Under the pieces are notes generated by a model. The model had not been told where the DNA came from. It was given only the letters and a program-made list of their open reading frames with translations, and did no database searches. Position numbers and translations under genes: made by a program. A stretch of 64,000 bases of DNA, taken from UMGS1002 sp964570825 (GTDB lineage: Bacteria; Bacillota; Clostridia; Oscillospirales; CAG-272). Of this stretch, positions 44,400 through 53,624 are shown in pieces (position 1 is the stretch's first letter; the number at the start of each line of letters is the position of its first letter). The stretch spans positions 62,001 to 126,000 of the forward strand of contig CAZMZJ010000004.1 in assembly GCA_964570825.1 (NCBI GenBank). The letters run 5' to 3'.

Positions 44400-45755
44400 T
44401 TAACCCCTTAAGATGTATTTGCCTTCAAAATAGGCGTTTTCAGCGACGGTGCGGAGAAGACGCTCACGCGCGCCGGGCGTTCCCGCGATATATTCGTGCA
44501 TCAGCCGACCTTCCTCATAGTACAGCGCGTCGCGCAGGGGGTAGTACTGCTCAAGAAGAAAGAGCGCATATTGGGTAAGACGATAGGAACCGCCATAAAC
44601 CGACGGATATCCTCCACGGTACTTAAGCACCGCAAGCGAGTTCAGCTCCCTGACTGCGTCAATAATATCCCGCCGGCTGTTCGATTTCGCGAATACTATC
44701 GTTCTCTCCTCGGTGAACATGCAGTATGGCTCTGCTTCGTCGCCGGCGTTAAGCGGAAGCGTTCCGTGAGAGTCGCTTGAGCCGACCACAGGTATTTTCA
44801 TGCCTTCGGCGCAGAGAGTATTGTAAAGCGCAATCTGCGTCTGGTTTTCCTGCCAAGACTGGCCTCCGACAAGCTCGAAGGCGTCGCAAAGCCCGTTAGC
44901 GAGAATAAAGCGGGAAAGGCTGTCGGGTACGTTGCGCACATTGTTCAGCCAATGCGGATGAGCGTAAATGCACATGCCCCCGCCTTTTCGCACCAGCTCC
45001 GACGTTTTCATCAGCTCGGCGATGACAAGAGGGTCGACGCCTTCGGGAACTCTGCCGGAGCCGGCAAGCTCGCGTGCGTACTGATCTGTCATTTTTGCCC
45101 ACTCCGCGTCGGGAGTCTTGTCGCGCCAGGCGGAAAGCTCCTTTTTTTCATGCGACGCTGCGTTGACGCTTATGTCCGATGCGAAATTTATGAGGTGTAT
45201 AAAGGTGGCCGGGGTGTGAACCTCCTCACCGGGATAGATACGGAAGGGAAGGTCAAGCCCGCGGTAAGCCTCGATCGCCATTATGGACGGCTCGTATCTG
45301 CGGTGGTCTGTTATCGCCAGAAAATCAAAGCCGGCTTTGCGGTATTCCGCCGCCACAAAAGCCGGACCTTCGCGTCCGTCGGAATAAAGAGTATGCACAT
45401 GCATATCGCCGACCAGCGGGGTGCGGGAAAGAAGGTCGGATTCAAGAGCGTAAACCGGAAGCGATACGACCTTTTTTCCAGTCGTATCGTCTATTATCCG
45501 GATGTGGTATTCGCTCTCAGCCGGCATAACGCAGGTGAAACAGAATCCTTTTTGCGGAGAAGGTAATGCTGTTATCGCAACATTACCGGCGACAAGGCTG
45601 TCGGCATAGCCGTTGATCGGGGCGACGTCGACATGAAACCTGGTTCTCAGCAAATCCGGGTCAAGCAGACGCACTGTGAACGCTACAGGCGATCCTACAG
45701 GTATAATCTTTGGGAAAATGTCATATTTCATGAGGCGGTTTTTCATTGTCAGCAT
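44400..45755 (-). CDS. PHP-domain phosphoesterase-like protein
   Basis: The 451-residue protein (from the Met at 45755) has an N-terminal beta-sandwich of about 130 residues. A PHP metal-dependent hydrolase domain follows: DMHVHTLYSDGREGP, FLAITDHR, YPGEEVHT, YAHPHWLN and SSDSHG supply the metal-binding His, Asp and Glu. The substrate is unknown; relatives act on nucleotides, DNA or phosphates. An ATG at 45890 would add 45 residues unlike the family, while GGAAAAAGGAAG lies upstream of 45755. MKNRL at 45746 is another possible start. Confidence 0.85.
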   Translation of the reverse strand: MLTMKNRLMKYDIFPKIIPVGSPVAFTVRLLDPDLLRTRFHVDVAPINGYADSLVAGNVAITALPSPQKGFCFTCVMPAESEYHIRIIDDTTGKKVVSLPVYALESDLLSRTPLVGDMHVHTLYSDGREGPAFVAAEYRKAGFDFLAITDHRRYEPSIMAIEAYRGLDLPFRIYPGEEVHTPATFIHLINFASDISVNAASHEKKELSAWRDKTPDAEWAKMTDQYARELAGSGRVPEGVDPLVIAELMKTSELVRKGGGMCIYAHPHWLNNVRNVPDSLSRFILANGLCDAFELVGGQSWQENQTQIALYNTLCAEGMKIPVVGSSDSHGTLPLNAGDEAEPYCMFTEERTIVFAKSNSRRDIIDAVRELNSLAVLKYRGGYPSVYGGSYRLTQYALFLLEQYYPLRDALYYEEGRLMHEYIAGTPGARERLLRTVAENAYFEGKYILRG

Positions 45756-45950
45756 AAATGTTATTCTACTTCCTTTTTCCTTTCGGCCGGACTGCCGGCT
45801 GCACGGACGGTTTTCCCGAAACACATCTGAAAAAACGGTTACGCGTCTCTTGCTAAAAAATATAATACCACAAAGCGACAGTCCTTTCAATATCCGGCAT
45901 TGAAATATTAAACATATGGCGTTAAATTATAGATATTTAACAATTTCCAC

Positions 45951-45979
45951 TTGTAATATAAGGAAAACTATGTTAAAAT
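45951..45979 (+). promoter_or_regulatory. Promoter of the GGDEF/EAL gene
   Basis: TTGTAA (45951-45956), a 17-bp spacer and TAAAAT (45974-45979) lie about 90 bp upstream of the TTG start. Confidence 0.6.
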
Positions 45980-46067
45980 AATCAAGGAAAATCTAATTCA
46001 GCACAAGAGACCGGCAGCATTCCTGTTTTTTACGGAACATGCCTTTGCCGTCAGAAGGAGGAAGACG

Positions 46068-49028
46068 TTGGTATCTGATAAACCGGGATTTTTTACTCTC
46101 CTTGGGAAAAATGTGCGTACTTATTTCAGAGGGATAAACAGCTATACCGGCGACGAACGGGAAGCTATACGCGTTGAGTTCCTTAAGATGAACATGGCGC
46201 GAACACAAATAGCTCTGGCTGCTCTTTTTATTCTTGAGCTGATAAATATCACCTTCGGTCTTTGGTCGGATGGAAGCCGGAAAAACAGTATCGTATATTT
46301 CATCGGCTTTGCGGTTTTGATTGCGGTCAGCCTTGCATATTCGCTGCTTCTTTGGCTCTACGGAAAATACAAGGATAACCGGAATTTCGCGTCTTTCCTA
46401 AACCTATCCTGCTGGATTTTCATTATGATAGGTGCTCTTGTAATCTCGTATGCCGAATCAGCAGACGGAAGCAGTATGATGACAGCGACGATTTTTACTC
46501 TGTCGATCGGCATCATACCAGTAATGTCGTTTTATGTTATTGTTACTTTTCTCGGCGTCTTTTCGCTTTTTAATATCCTATTTATATATTTGAACCACAA
46601 CCCGCTGCATATAATCCGCGAAATTGTAATATTCGGGTTCATATCGCTTGTGATTGCCGTGATTCAGTATTATTACACGCTCAATATTATCGGCGAATAT
46701 GTGCTGCTGAACAATAAAAACAAAAAACTGGTGGAGCTGTCGGAGCGTGACCCGCTGACAGGAATACTCAACCGCCGCGGCTTTTCGAACATCATACAGG
46801 AGTACGGAAAATCGGGAACAAGGTTTGCCGTTATGATGGTCGATATCGACAACTTCAAAAATTACAACGACAGATATTATCATGACGCCGGAGACCTGTG
46901 CCTTCAGAAAGTGGCATCTGCACTGGCACGCAGCATCTTTCGCAAGGAGGATCTGGTAGTCAGGTACGGAGGGGAAGAATTTCTTGTTTATCTGCACGAC
47001 ATAGACAAAAACGATGTTGTTTCCGCCGCCGAAAGGATTCAGAATGAAATCGCTTTGATGAGAATCGATCTCGGAAACGACAACAAATATGTCACTGTCA
47101 GCATCGGCGTCGCTTTCCGGCCGGAAAACGGCAAATCCGATATTAACAGCATGATTGCCGAGGCCGACAAGGAGCTTTACAACGCCAAGAAAAACGGCAA
47201 GGACTGCATATCTTTCGCCGGAAAAATCATTCGCTCAAACCCGATATGGGTAAGCCAGGCCGTCAGCGAGGACGTCGCAAAAACGCTCAGGGTACAGCCG
47301 CAGCATTACGGCAAAAAAAATGTTCTTGTCATAGACGCCGAAGACAGCGGCGGAAGCCTGCTTTCGCAGCTGCTTGAGCCTGAATATTCGGTCGTGCCCG
47401 CTGAAGGTGTTAATACAGCGCTGAAAATACTTTCAAACCGCAATTCGTTTATTTCGGCTGTGATTATTGGAGTAGGTGCGACCGGCGACGGCCTGCTCGA
47501 TATTCTGAACACCGCAAGAACAAACGATAGTCTTAAAAATATTCCGATAATCGTGGCGTGCGGCTCCGAGGCAAGGGGAATTGAAAAGGATGCGCTTAAA
47601 TCCGGAGCTTGGGATTTTGTGTCACTGCCGTGCGACGCGTCGGTGATAAAATTCAGAATTAAAAATGCGATTGAAAGAAGCCAGCTTCCGGCGTTCAACC
47701 AGTTGAAATATCTCGCAGAGTATGACGCTTTGACGGGTATTTTCAATAAGAACCAGTTTTTGGAGGAGGTGCGCGAGATCCTTTCAATCAGCAATTCGGA
47801 CAACTATGCTTTGATACGTTTTGATATCAGCCGTTTTCAGCTCATCAACTCGTTTTTCGGGTTCGAGGAAGGCGACAAGCTGCTGAAATATCTGGCTCAC
47901 GCAACTTCGGATTATGGCAAGTTCCTTTATGAGTACAGCTGCGGAAGGATTGAAGCCGACACTTTCGCAGTTCTGATTCCTTATGAAAATAACGATTCGG
48001 TGAACGAGTTTGTCGACTATATCAAGAATGAACTGAAAAAGTATCCGATTGAATTTGATATTATACCCACTTTCGGGGTATATGTTATAACGAACAGGCT
48101 TATGCCGGCAAGCTCAATGCTCGACAAGGCCAGTCTTGCTGCAAAGGAGGCAAAAGTCAACTACCTTTCCGGGTGCGCTTACTATACCGACGATATGGGA
48201 AAACGCCTGCTTGTCGAGCAGGAGCTGATAAACGAAATGAACGAGGCGCTTGAAGGCGGCCAGTTCGTACTGTATATCCAGCCAAAATACCGTCTTGAAA
48301 CTGAAGAGCCGTCGGGCGGCGAGGCGCTGGTGCGCTGGAAGCACCCCGAAAAAGGGATTATCTCACCGGGCGCGTTCATACCGGTATTCGAGCGCAACGG
48401 TTTTATCGTTAAGCTTGATTACTATATGTGGGAAAGTGTCTGCAAAAAGCTCGGCCAGTGGATTCACGAGGGCTATGAACCGATGCCGGTGTCGGTCAAT
48501 GTTTCGCGAGTAAACCTTTACAGCGCTGACCTTGTGGACACGCTGTGTTCCCTTACGGAAAAATACGGAGTCCCCAATTCGATGCTGAACCTTGAGATAA
48601 CCGAGAGCGTCTATACAAAAAATCCTGAAATCATGCGTGAAATGATTAAAAAACTGCGCTCGCGCGGGTTCGTCGTCATGATGGACGACTTCGGAAGCGG
48701 GTATTCCTCGCTTAATATGCTCAAGGATATTGAGGTCGACGTTCTTAAAATCGACGTCAAATTTCTTGCCGATACGCGAAATGAGGCGAGAAGCCGCAGC
48801 ATTATTTCATCGGTGGTCGGAATGGCAAAGCGTCTGTCGCTCATGACTGTGGCCGAGGGAGTCGAAAAAAAGGAACAGGCGGAGTTCCTTGCATATACGG
48901 GCTGCGATTTCGCACAAGGGTATTATTTCGCAAGGCCTATGCCGTGCGACGAGTACGAAAAGAACATAGTTATATCCCGCCAGAAACCCGATACGGCCGG
49001 AATTGAAACGGCGGGCGGGGTCATATAA
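46068..49028 (+). CDS. Membrane GGDEF - pseudo-receiver - degenerate GGDEF - EAL cyclic-di-GMP protein
   Basis: The 986-residue protein has five or six N-terminal transmembrane helices (45-215). The first GGDEF domain is active-looking (RYGGEEF) with the inhibitory site RKED five residues upstream. A receiver-like domain (~415-535) has no phosphoacceptor Asp (IIGVGATG at that place). The second GGDEF-like domain lacks the motif (RIEADTF). The C-terminal EAL phosphodiesterase domain (~715-970) looks complete: GGEALVRW, LEITES, MDDFGSGYSSL, LKIDVKF, AEGVEK. It could make and break c-di-GMP. TTG start at 46068 with AAGGAGG six bases before. Confidence 0.92.
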   Translation: MVSDKPGFFTLLGKNVRTYFRGINSYTGDEREAIRVEFLKMNMARTQIALAALFILELINITFGLWSDGSRKNSIVYFIGFAVLIAVSLAYSLLLWLYGKYKDNRNFASFLNLSCWIFIMIGALVISYAESADGSSMMTATIFTLSIGIIPVMSFYVIVTFLGVFSLFNILFIYLNHNPLHIIREIVIFGFISLVIAVIQYYYTLNIIGEYVLLNNKNKKLVELSERDPLTGILNRRGFSNIIQEYGKSGTRFAVMMVDIDNFKNYNDRYYHDAGDLCLQKVASALARSIFRKEDLVVRYGGEEFLVYLHDIDKNDVVSAAERIQNEIALMRIDLGNDNKYVTVSIGVAFRPENGKSDINSMIAEADKELYNAKKNGKDCISFAGKIIRSNPIWVSQAVSEDVAKTLRVQPQHYGKKNVLVIDAEDSGGSLLSQLLEPEYSVVPAEGVNTALKILSNRNSFISAVIIGVGATGDGLLDILNTARTNDSLKNIPIIVACGSEARGIEKDALKSGAWDFVSLPCDASVIKFRIKNAIERSQLPAFNQLKYLAEYDALTGIFNKNQFLEEVREILSISNSDNYALIRFDISRFQLINSFFGFEEGDKLLKYLAHATSDYGKFLYEYSCGRIEADTFAVLIPYENNDSVNEFVDYIKNELKKYPIEFDIIPTFGVYVITNRLMPASSMLDKASLAAKEAKVNYLSGCAYYTDDMGKRLLVEQELINEMNEALEGGQFVLYIQPKYRLETEEPSGGEALVRWKHPEKGIISPGAFIPVFERNGFIVKLDYYMWESVCKKLGQWIHEGYEPMPVSVNVSRVNLYSADLVDTLCSLTEKYGVPNSMLNLEITESVYTKNPEIMREMIKKLRSRGFVVMMDDFGSGYSSLNMLKDIEVDVLKIDVKFLADTRNEARSRSIISSVVGMAKRLSLMTVAEGVEKKEQAEFLAYTGCDFAQGYYFARPMPCDEYEKNIVISRQKPDTAGIETAGGVI

Positions 49029-49060
49029 GGGCATTTTACCTGAAAACAAAAGCGAAGGGA

Positions 49061-49981
49061 ATGGTTAACATCCACAAAAGACAAGATAAAAATGCAGTCA
49101 GGAAAAATGACGGGAAGGCTGACGGCAGACCGCGCAGAGAACTGCTGCTTGACGTACTTATTATGAACCTCGGCACGCTGCTTATGAGCGTCGGCGTCTA
49201 TTTCTTTAAGATGACAAACGGTTTCTCGACCGGAGGGGTAAGCGGTTTTTCGATTATACTGAGCGCCGCAACAGGCGGAGCGGTATCGGCGGCAACGCTC
49301 ATGCTTATTATCAATATGCTGCTGCTGGTCGTCGGGTTCGTTTTCCTCGGACGGGAGGTCGGAATTAAGACCGTCGTGTGCAGCATCCTGTTTTCGCTTG
49401 AAACATGGCTGTTTTCTAAGCTTTTTCCTCTTTCGGGGCCTTTAACCGGCGACACGTTCATGGAGCTTGTCTGGGCCATACTTCTGACGGCTATCGGCTC
49501 CGCCCTGCTTTTCGCAAGGTCGGCGTCAAGCGGAGGCACTGACATAACCGCCATGATATTAAAAAAATATACGTCGCTTGACATCGGAAGGGCGCTGCTC
49601 GCCACCGATTTTTTGGTGGCTTCGATGGCATTTTTTGTCTATGGCGTCCGCATAGGACTTTATTCGCTGCTCGGACTTTTCGCAAAGGCGTTTCTTGTAG
49701 ACTCCATCATCGAGAGCATCAATCTCTGTAAGTCGTTCACCATTATAACCGAAAAACCTGATGAAATCAGCAATTATATTCTGAATATCATGCACCACGG
49801 CGTCACTTTGGTCGACGCCGTCGGCGCGTATACTCATAAACCCAAAAAAATGATAATCACTTCCTGCAAAAGGGTTGAGGCCGCGAAGCTTGAAAAGGCG
49901 CTCAGAATAATTGATCCGGAGGCGTTTATCACTGTCACCAACTCGAGTAAAATTATCGGGAGAGGGTTCAGGGGAGTATAA
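49061..49981 (+). CDS. YitT-family membrane protein (DUF161/DUF2179)
   Basis: The 306-residue protein has five or six transmembrane helices with family patterns (NGFSTGGVSGFSIILS, FARSASSGGTDI, DIGRALLATD). A C-terminal cytoplasmic DUF2179 domain follows (AYTHKPKKMIITSCKRVEAAKLEKAL, DPEAFITV). The function is unknown, although the DUF2179 domain may bind a small ligand. It starts 32 bp after the GGDEF/EAL gene, so the two may be cotranscribed. A terminator follows at once. Confidence 0.9.
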   Translation: MVNIHKRQDKNAVRKNDGKADGRPRRELLLDVLIMNLGTLLMSVGVYFFKMTNGFSTGGVSGFSIILSAATGGAVSAATLMLIINMLLLVVGFVFLGREVGIKTVVCSILFSLETWLFSKLFPLSGPLTGDTFMELVWAILLTAIGSALLFARSASSGGTDITAMILKKYTSLDIGRALLATDFLVASMAFFVYGVRIGLYSLLGLFAKAFLVDSIIESINLCKSFTIITEKPDEISNYILNIMHHGVTLVDAVGAYTHKPKKMIITSCKRVEAAKLEKALRIIDPEAFITVTNSSKIIGRGFRGV

Positions 49982-49985
49982 AAGA

Positions 49986-50024
49986 AGGCGCGCATCATAA
50001 AAATGATGCGCGCCTGATATTTTG
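49986..50024 (+). terminator. Terminator after the YitT-like gene
   Basis: AGGCGCGCATCAT (49986-49998) pairs perfectly with ATGATGCGCGCCT (50003-50015) around AAAA. TGATATTTT follows. Confidence 0.9.
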
Positions 50025-50170
50025 CCGAATATTGAATACCGCTTTTAACAACTATATGCGCAGATTGGGCGTAAGGCATGGAATGTCATGCGGCAACAAG
50101 CGCAGGAGCGGCTTACAATCGCTAAGAAGGTTTTGCGGGGACTTTATAATAAGCCTCCGTGAAATTAAGT

Positions 50171-50359
50171 CTATTTAACCGTCACATCGAAATGCTCGCT
50201 GCAGCGGGGACATTTCACGCTATGTGCGCCGGGTCGTTTCGGAAGACGCAGGACGGCGTGGCAGAAGGGACATTCGCGGTAGACATGGGTTCTGCGGTCG
50301 CGCAGCTTATTCTTCTGAAGCAAAAGAAAATTGCGCATTTTCTTTAGAAACCTTTTCAT
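50171..50359 (-). CDS. Small zinc-ribbon protein
   Basis: The 62-residue basic protein has two CxxC knuckles (CPFCHAVLRLPKRPG, then CPRCSEHF), a treble-clef or zinc-ribbon pattern. This type is common in Clostridia, often with a transmembrane partner, and is of unknown role. CCGAGGT precedes the ATG. It lies 18 bp downstream of the GpsA-like gene on the same strand and is probably cotranscribed with it. Confidence 0.8.
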   Translation of the reverse strand: MKRFLKKMRNFLLLQKNKLRDRRTHVYRECPFCHAVLRLPKRPGAHSVKCPRCSEHFDVTVK

Positions 50360-50377
50360 GATTTTTACCTCGGATGC

Positions 50378-51415
50378 TCAGATTATTGTTTCGGTTTCAA
50401 ATTTATTCCAGGGAATATTGACTTTTTCTCCGCGGTTGATCAAACCGTCCACATGCAGCAGCAGCGGGAAATCGTCTTCCGACGCGCGTTTTGCAGCGAT
50501 AAGCTCACGTACGGCCTTCGCGGTGCGGCTTGCGATTACTATCGACTCAAGGGTGACGCCGGACAGCTTCGCCATCGCTTCGTCAAACGCCATACCGGTG
50601 CCGAGCAGAGTCCCGATTTTCCGGGTGCGTCCGCCGAAAACGGTGACATAAAGATCTCCGGCGCCCAGAATTATGTTGTCCGCTCCGCCGCCGCAGAACT
50701 GCAGCAGTCTGGTCATCTCGCGCACTGACTGGCCGAAAAGGGCGGCCTGCGAGTTGTAATGCTCAAATTCGCGTCCCTCGCGGGCGTATGAAAGACCGAT
50801 TGCAAGGCTGACGCCAAGAGCGTATGCATTTTTCATCGCGACGGCGCACTCAACTCCCCTTACGTCGGTCGAGAGGCTTATGTGATAAAAATCAGTCTCG
50901 AAAAGAGATTTGAGCCAGCGCAGCGTCTTTATGTCTCTTCCGCAGAAGGTGACTTCGGTCGGGTCAAGGTCGGCAAGCTCATAGCTGGTGCAGGGCCCGC
51001 CGACGGCGTTGAATGATATTTTCTTTTCGGTTGAGGCTTCATATACCTCAGGATATGATATGAGTCCGCCGCCGCCGGTATTCATCATTCCTTTCGTGAT
51101 CGAAAGAACAGGAAGAGATTCGGGAATTTTCGGTATTACGTTTTTTATGAACCAGTCAAGCCCGAAGCTTGAAACGCCGCCGATAAGAAGGTCTGCGCCG
51201 TGCATGGCATCTTCAAGATTTTCAATCTGATAGTATTCTATCCCGTCCGGAAGCCTGCGCTTCATTGTAAGATGCTCGCCTGTCTCCCGCGCGTGTTCGA
51301 TTATGGCACGGTCAAGCGGAGTTCCCACAATGCGTATTTTATTGCCGTTTCGGCTCGCGGGGACAGACATTGCGGAGCCCATCATTCCGGCTCCCACGAT
51401 TGTTATTACAGCCAT
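50378..51415 (-). CDS. Glycerol-3-phosphate dehydrogenase-like protein (GpsA family)
   Basis: The 345-residue NAD(P)-dependent protein has an N-terminal Rossmann motif ITIVGAGMMGSAMS. LSITKGMMNTGGG holds the family's catalytic-Lys region, and AVGGPCTSYELA replaces the usual GPS-A-E pattern. In the helical C-terminal domain, GVECAVAMKNAYALGVSLAIGL has a catalytic Lys and GAGDLYVTVFGGRTRKIG binds the substrate phosphate. It could make glycerol-3-phosphate for lipids or act on a related substrate. It is somewhat divergent, so a second essential GpsA may exist elsewhere. AAGGAGT precedes the ATG. Confidence 0.85.
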   Translation of the reverse strand: MAVITIVGAGMMGSAMSVPASRNGNKIRIVGTPLDRAIIEHARETGEHLTMKRRLPDGIEYYQIENLEDAMHGADLLIGGVSSFGLDWFIKNVIPKIPESLPVLSITKGMMNTGGGGLISYPEVYEASTEKKISFNAVGGPCTSYELADLDPTEVTFCGRDIKTLRWLKSLFETDFYHISLSTDVRGVECAVAMKNAYALGVSLAIGLSYAREGREFEHYNSQAALFGQSVREMTRLLQFCGGGADNIILGAGDLYVTVFGGRTRKIGTLLGTGMAFDEAMAKLSGVTLESIVIASRTAKAVRELIAAKRASEDDFPLLLHVDGLINRGEKVNIPWNKFETETII

Positions 51416-51579
51416 AATTTACTCCTTATGCCAAGATATCAGAATATTTCACAACACATATCACACCATAGGATTATATCACGCTTTTTCAGCGGCTGTC
51501 AATGCTTTAAGACGCTGTTGCAACCTTTTGAAAATATTGCAGATTAAATTTACTTTTTATTGTTTTTTTCGGCGGCGGA

Positions 51580-51608
51580 TTGACACAGACGTATGCCGGT
51601 GATATACT
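51580..51608 (+). promoter_or_regulatory. Promoter of the sialidase-like gene
   Basis: TTGACA (51580-51585), a 17-bp spacer and TATACT (51603-51608) lie about 100 bp upstream of the ATG. Confidence 0.82.
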
Positions 51609-51711
51609 TAATCTTTGAATGGATAGAAAATGGGTTCCTTACGAAAGTTCGGCTGCCGTCATTTCCGCAGAATCTGAGAAAGAGGAAAACAGAAAGGACT
51701 TATAATTAGAT

Positions 51712-52683
51712 ATGAATATTATCGCAAATGAAATGATATTTGTCCCGGACGGGAACGTCACGGGGGCTTCTGACTGCATTCTGCTTGAGGAAGGCAGAAT
51801 TTTCGCGGCATGGGAAGAGGAGGCGTGCGGTTCTGTGGTTATTATGGGAGCCGTGCGCGACGCCAAAGGAAAATGGGAGCCGAAAAGGCAGCTTACCTTG
51901 CCGGACGGCACAAACCGCCGCTCGCCTGTGCTGAACCGGACGAAAGACGGAATTATGCTTCTGTATGTTTCGAGCGGCTCCTTTGGCGGCTGCAGCGCTG
52001 ATTATATGATTTCGGAAGACGGCTGCCGGACGTTCGGAGCCGAGAAGGTTCTGATTCCGGGCGGCAGCGGGGACGGAGCGGTGCTCAACGGCAGGTTCCT
52101 TACGCTCGCAAACGGCACTATTCTCGCCGGCGGGAGCTCTACTGCAGGCGAACGCGTGTCATATATATGGCGTTCTGAGGACGGCGGCTCTGTCTGGCAG
52201 AAAAGCGGTGCGCTTAAAATTCCGGAGATGTGCAGAGCCGGACGCGAAGGCCTTGAGGTGTTCGGGATTATGAATCCCGCGCTTTTCTCGGAGGGCGGGG
52301 AATATGTCCACGCGCTGATGCAGTCTACCGCGGGTTATGTTTTCCGCGCCGATTCGGAGGACGGCGGGAAAACATGGAACAGCCTGTATCCGCTGAATGT
52401 CGCCAACCCCAACAGCCGGCTCAACGTCGTAAGCCTTCAGGGAGCGCAGTATATGATATGTAATCCCGCAGGGCTTCCCGAGGGAAAAGCCGAGGGCAAG
52501 CACACGCCGCTTTCTGTCATGCTGTCCACTACCGGAGGCAGCAACTGGAAGAAAGTAACCGCGCTTGCCACCGGAGCAGGTGATTTCTCGTCGCCGTCTA
52601 TACGCTGCGAGGCCGGGAAAATGTATATAACATATACATGGAACAAGGCAACGGTGCAGTTTGTCATAATCGAACTGCAATAA
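51712..52683 (+). CDS. Sialidase-like (BNR) beta-propeller protein
   Basis: The 323-residue protein has sialidase-type blades and Asp-box-like motifs (SEDGCRTFGAEKV, SEDGGSVWQKSG, SEDGGKTWNSL). It also has RRSPVLNRTKDGIMLLY and FSSPSIRCEAGKMYITYTW, as in the BNR_2 family. There is no signal peptide, so it acts inside the cell. Whether it is a true exo-sialidase or acts on another glycan is not readable. It is convergent with the ROK-led end of the neighbouring sugar operon. GAAAGGA lies upstream of the ATG. Confidence 0.82.
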   Translation: MNIIANEMIFVPDGNVTGASDCILLEEGRIFAAWEEEACGSVVIMGAVRDAKGKWEPKRQLTLPDGTNRRSPVLNRTKDGIMLLYVSSGSFGGCSADYMISEDGCRTFGAEKVLIPGGSGDGAVLNGRFLTLANGTILAGGSSTAGERVSYIWRSEDGGSVWQKSGALKIPEMCRAGREGLEVFGIMNPALFSEGGEYVHALMQSTAGYVFRADSEDGGKTWNSLYPLNVANPNSRLNVVSLQGAQYMICNPAGLPEGKAEGKHTPLSVMLSTTGGSNWKKVTALATGAGDFSSPSIRCEAGKMYITYTWNKATVQFVIIELQ

Positions 52684-52688
52684 AAAGC

Positions 52689-52726
52689 AAAGCGCCGCAT
52701 GGCTGAAAGCCAATGCAGCGCTTTTT
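52689..52726. terminator. Bidirectional terminator
   Basis: AAAGCGC..GCAT..GGCT pairs with AGCC..ATGC..GCGCTTT with a mismatch and a bulge, and TTT follows. It separates the convergent sialidase-like and ROK genes. Confidence 0.8.
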
Positions 52727-52733
52727 GCGCCAT

Positions 52734-53600
52734 TTATTTGCCGACCGCCGCGCCTATAAGGTGCGCCATGTCAATGTCGCGCGCGGGCGCGACGCATTTC
52801 AGCGACGCCAATGCCGCGAGCTTTTCCTTAAGGACATCTCCGAAAATATTAAACGATTTCGAAATCTGTCCGCCGAGCAGCAGAGCTTCTATTCTATACT
52901 CGTCAAGGATCGGCGCTATAACTTCGGATAAAGCGGCCGCCATGTCTTTGTAAACCGAGATGCATAGCTCATCGCCGGCGTTAGCCATGTCGCCGACGAT
53001 CTTTGCCGAGGCAACCGGAAATTTCGCTCGGGAATTGTATGCGCTGACGATTCCGCGCCCCGATATTGCGTCTTCGGCAATTCCGTTTTTATACGGCAGC
53101 GAATATATGCTTCTCGCCGGCCCGCCGTTTTCGTTTCTCAGGACCGAGCCGTTTATCATCAGCGCGAACCCGAGCCCTGTGCCGATCATCACACCGGCAT
53201 AGCGGCTGTAACCGGGCTCTCCGGCTGCGGCACCCTGTATAAAAGCGGCGGAGTCGTGCATAAATCTTACAGGAATGTCGCCAAGAGGCGCGCGGATGAC
53301 GGGAGCAAGAGGTTTGTCTTTAATGGCGAGATATTTGTGAGTCATGCGGCTGATGCCGTTCCTGAAATCAAACGGCCCGGGCGTGTCGACGCTCACCTCC
53401 CTGATCTTGAGTCCGTTCTGCGTCGCGTTATTTCGGACGCGGGAAAGCAGCGTGAAATATGCGGCCTGAACCTCTTCAAAGGTTCCGTTGGAGTTGACCG
53501 GCTGACTGTCAAGAGAGCCGGGTATAAGACTGGCTCCGTCAAAAAGTCCGCATTTGAGAAAAGTGCCGCCCGCGTCAAGGGCAAGAATACATTCTTTCAT
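52734..53600 (-). CDS. ROK-family sugar kinase-like protein lacking the zinc motif
   Basis: The 288-residue protein has the N-terminal phosphate-binding motif ALDAGGTFLKCGLFD, VDTPGPFDF, HDSAAFIQGAA and GVMIGTGLGFALMINGSVL, as in ROK kinases. The usual ROK signature with CxCGxxGCxE is missing: after NENGGPARSIYS the sequence goes straight to ISGRGIV. It may still phosphorylate a sugar. It is the last gene of a four-gene operon with isomerase-like genes. AAGGAAAG precedes the ATG. Confidence 0.88.
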   Translation of the reverse strand: MKECILALDAGGTFLKCGLFDGASLIPGSLDSQPVNSNGTFEEVQAAYFTLLSRVRNNATQNGLKIREVSVDTPGPFDFRNGISRMTHKYLAIKDKPLAPVIRAPLGDIPVRFMHDSAAFIQGAAAGEPGYSRYAGVMIGTGLGFALMINGSVLRNENGGPARSIYSLPYKNGIAEDAISGRGIVSAYNSRAKFPVASAKIVGDMANAGDELCISVYKDMAAALSEVIAPILDEYRIEALLLGGQISKSFNIFGDVLKEKLAALASLKCVAPARDIDMAHLIGAAVGK

Positions 53601-53624
53601 ATTTTATTCTTTCCTTGGATCAGA

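Noticed and set aside
47330..47670. Functional receiver domain in the GGDEF/EAL protein
   Set aside because: The phosphoacceptor Asp position is Gly, so phosphorylation control is not expected.
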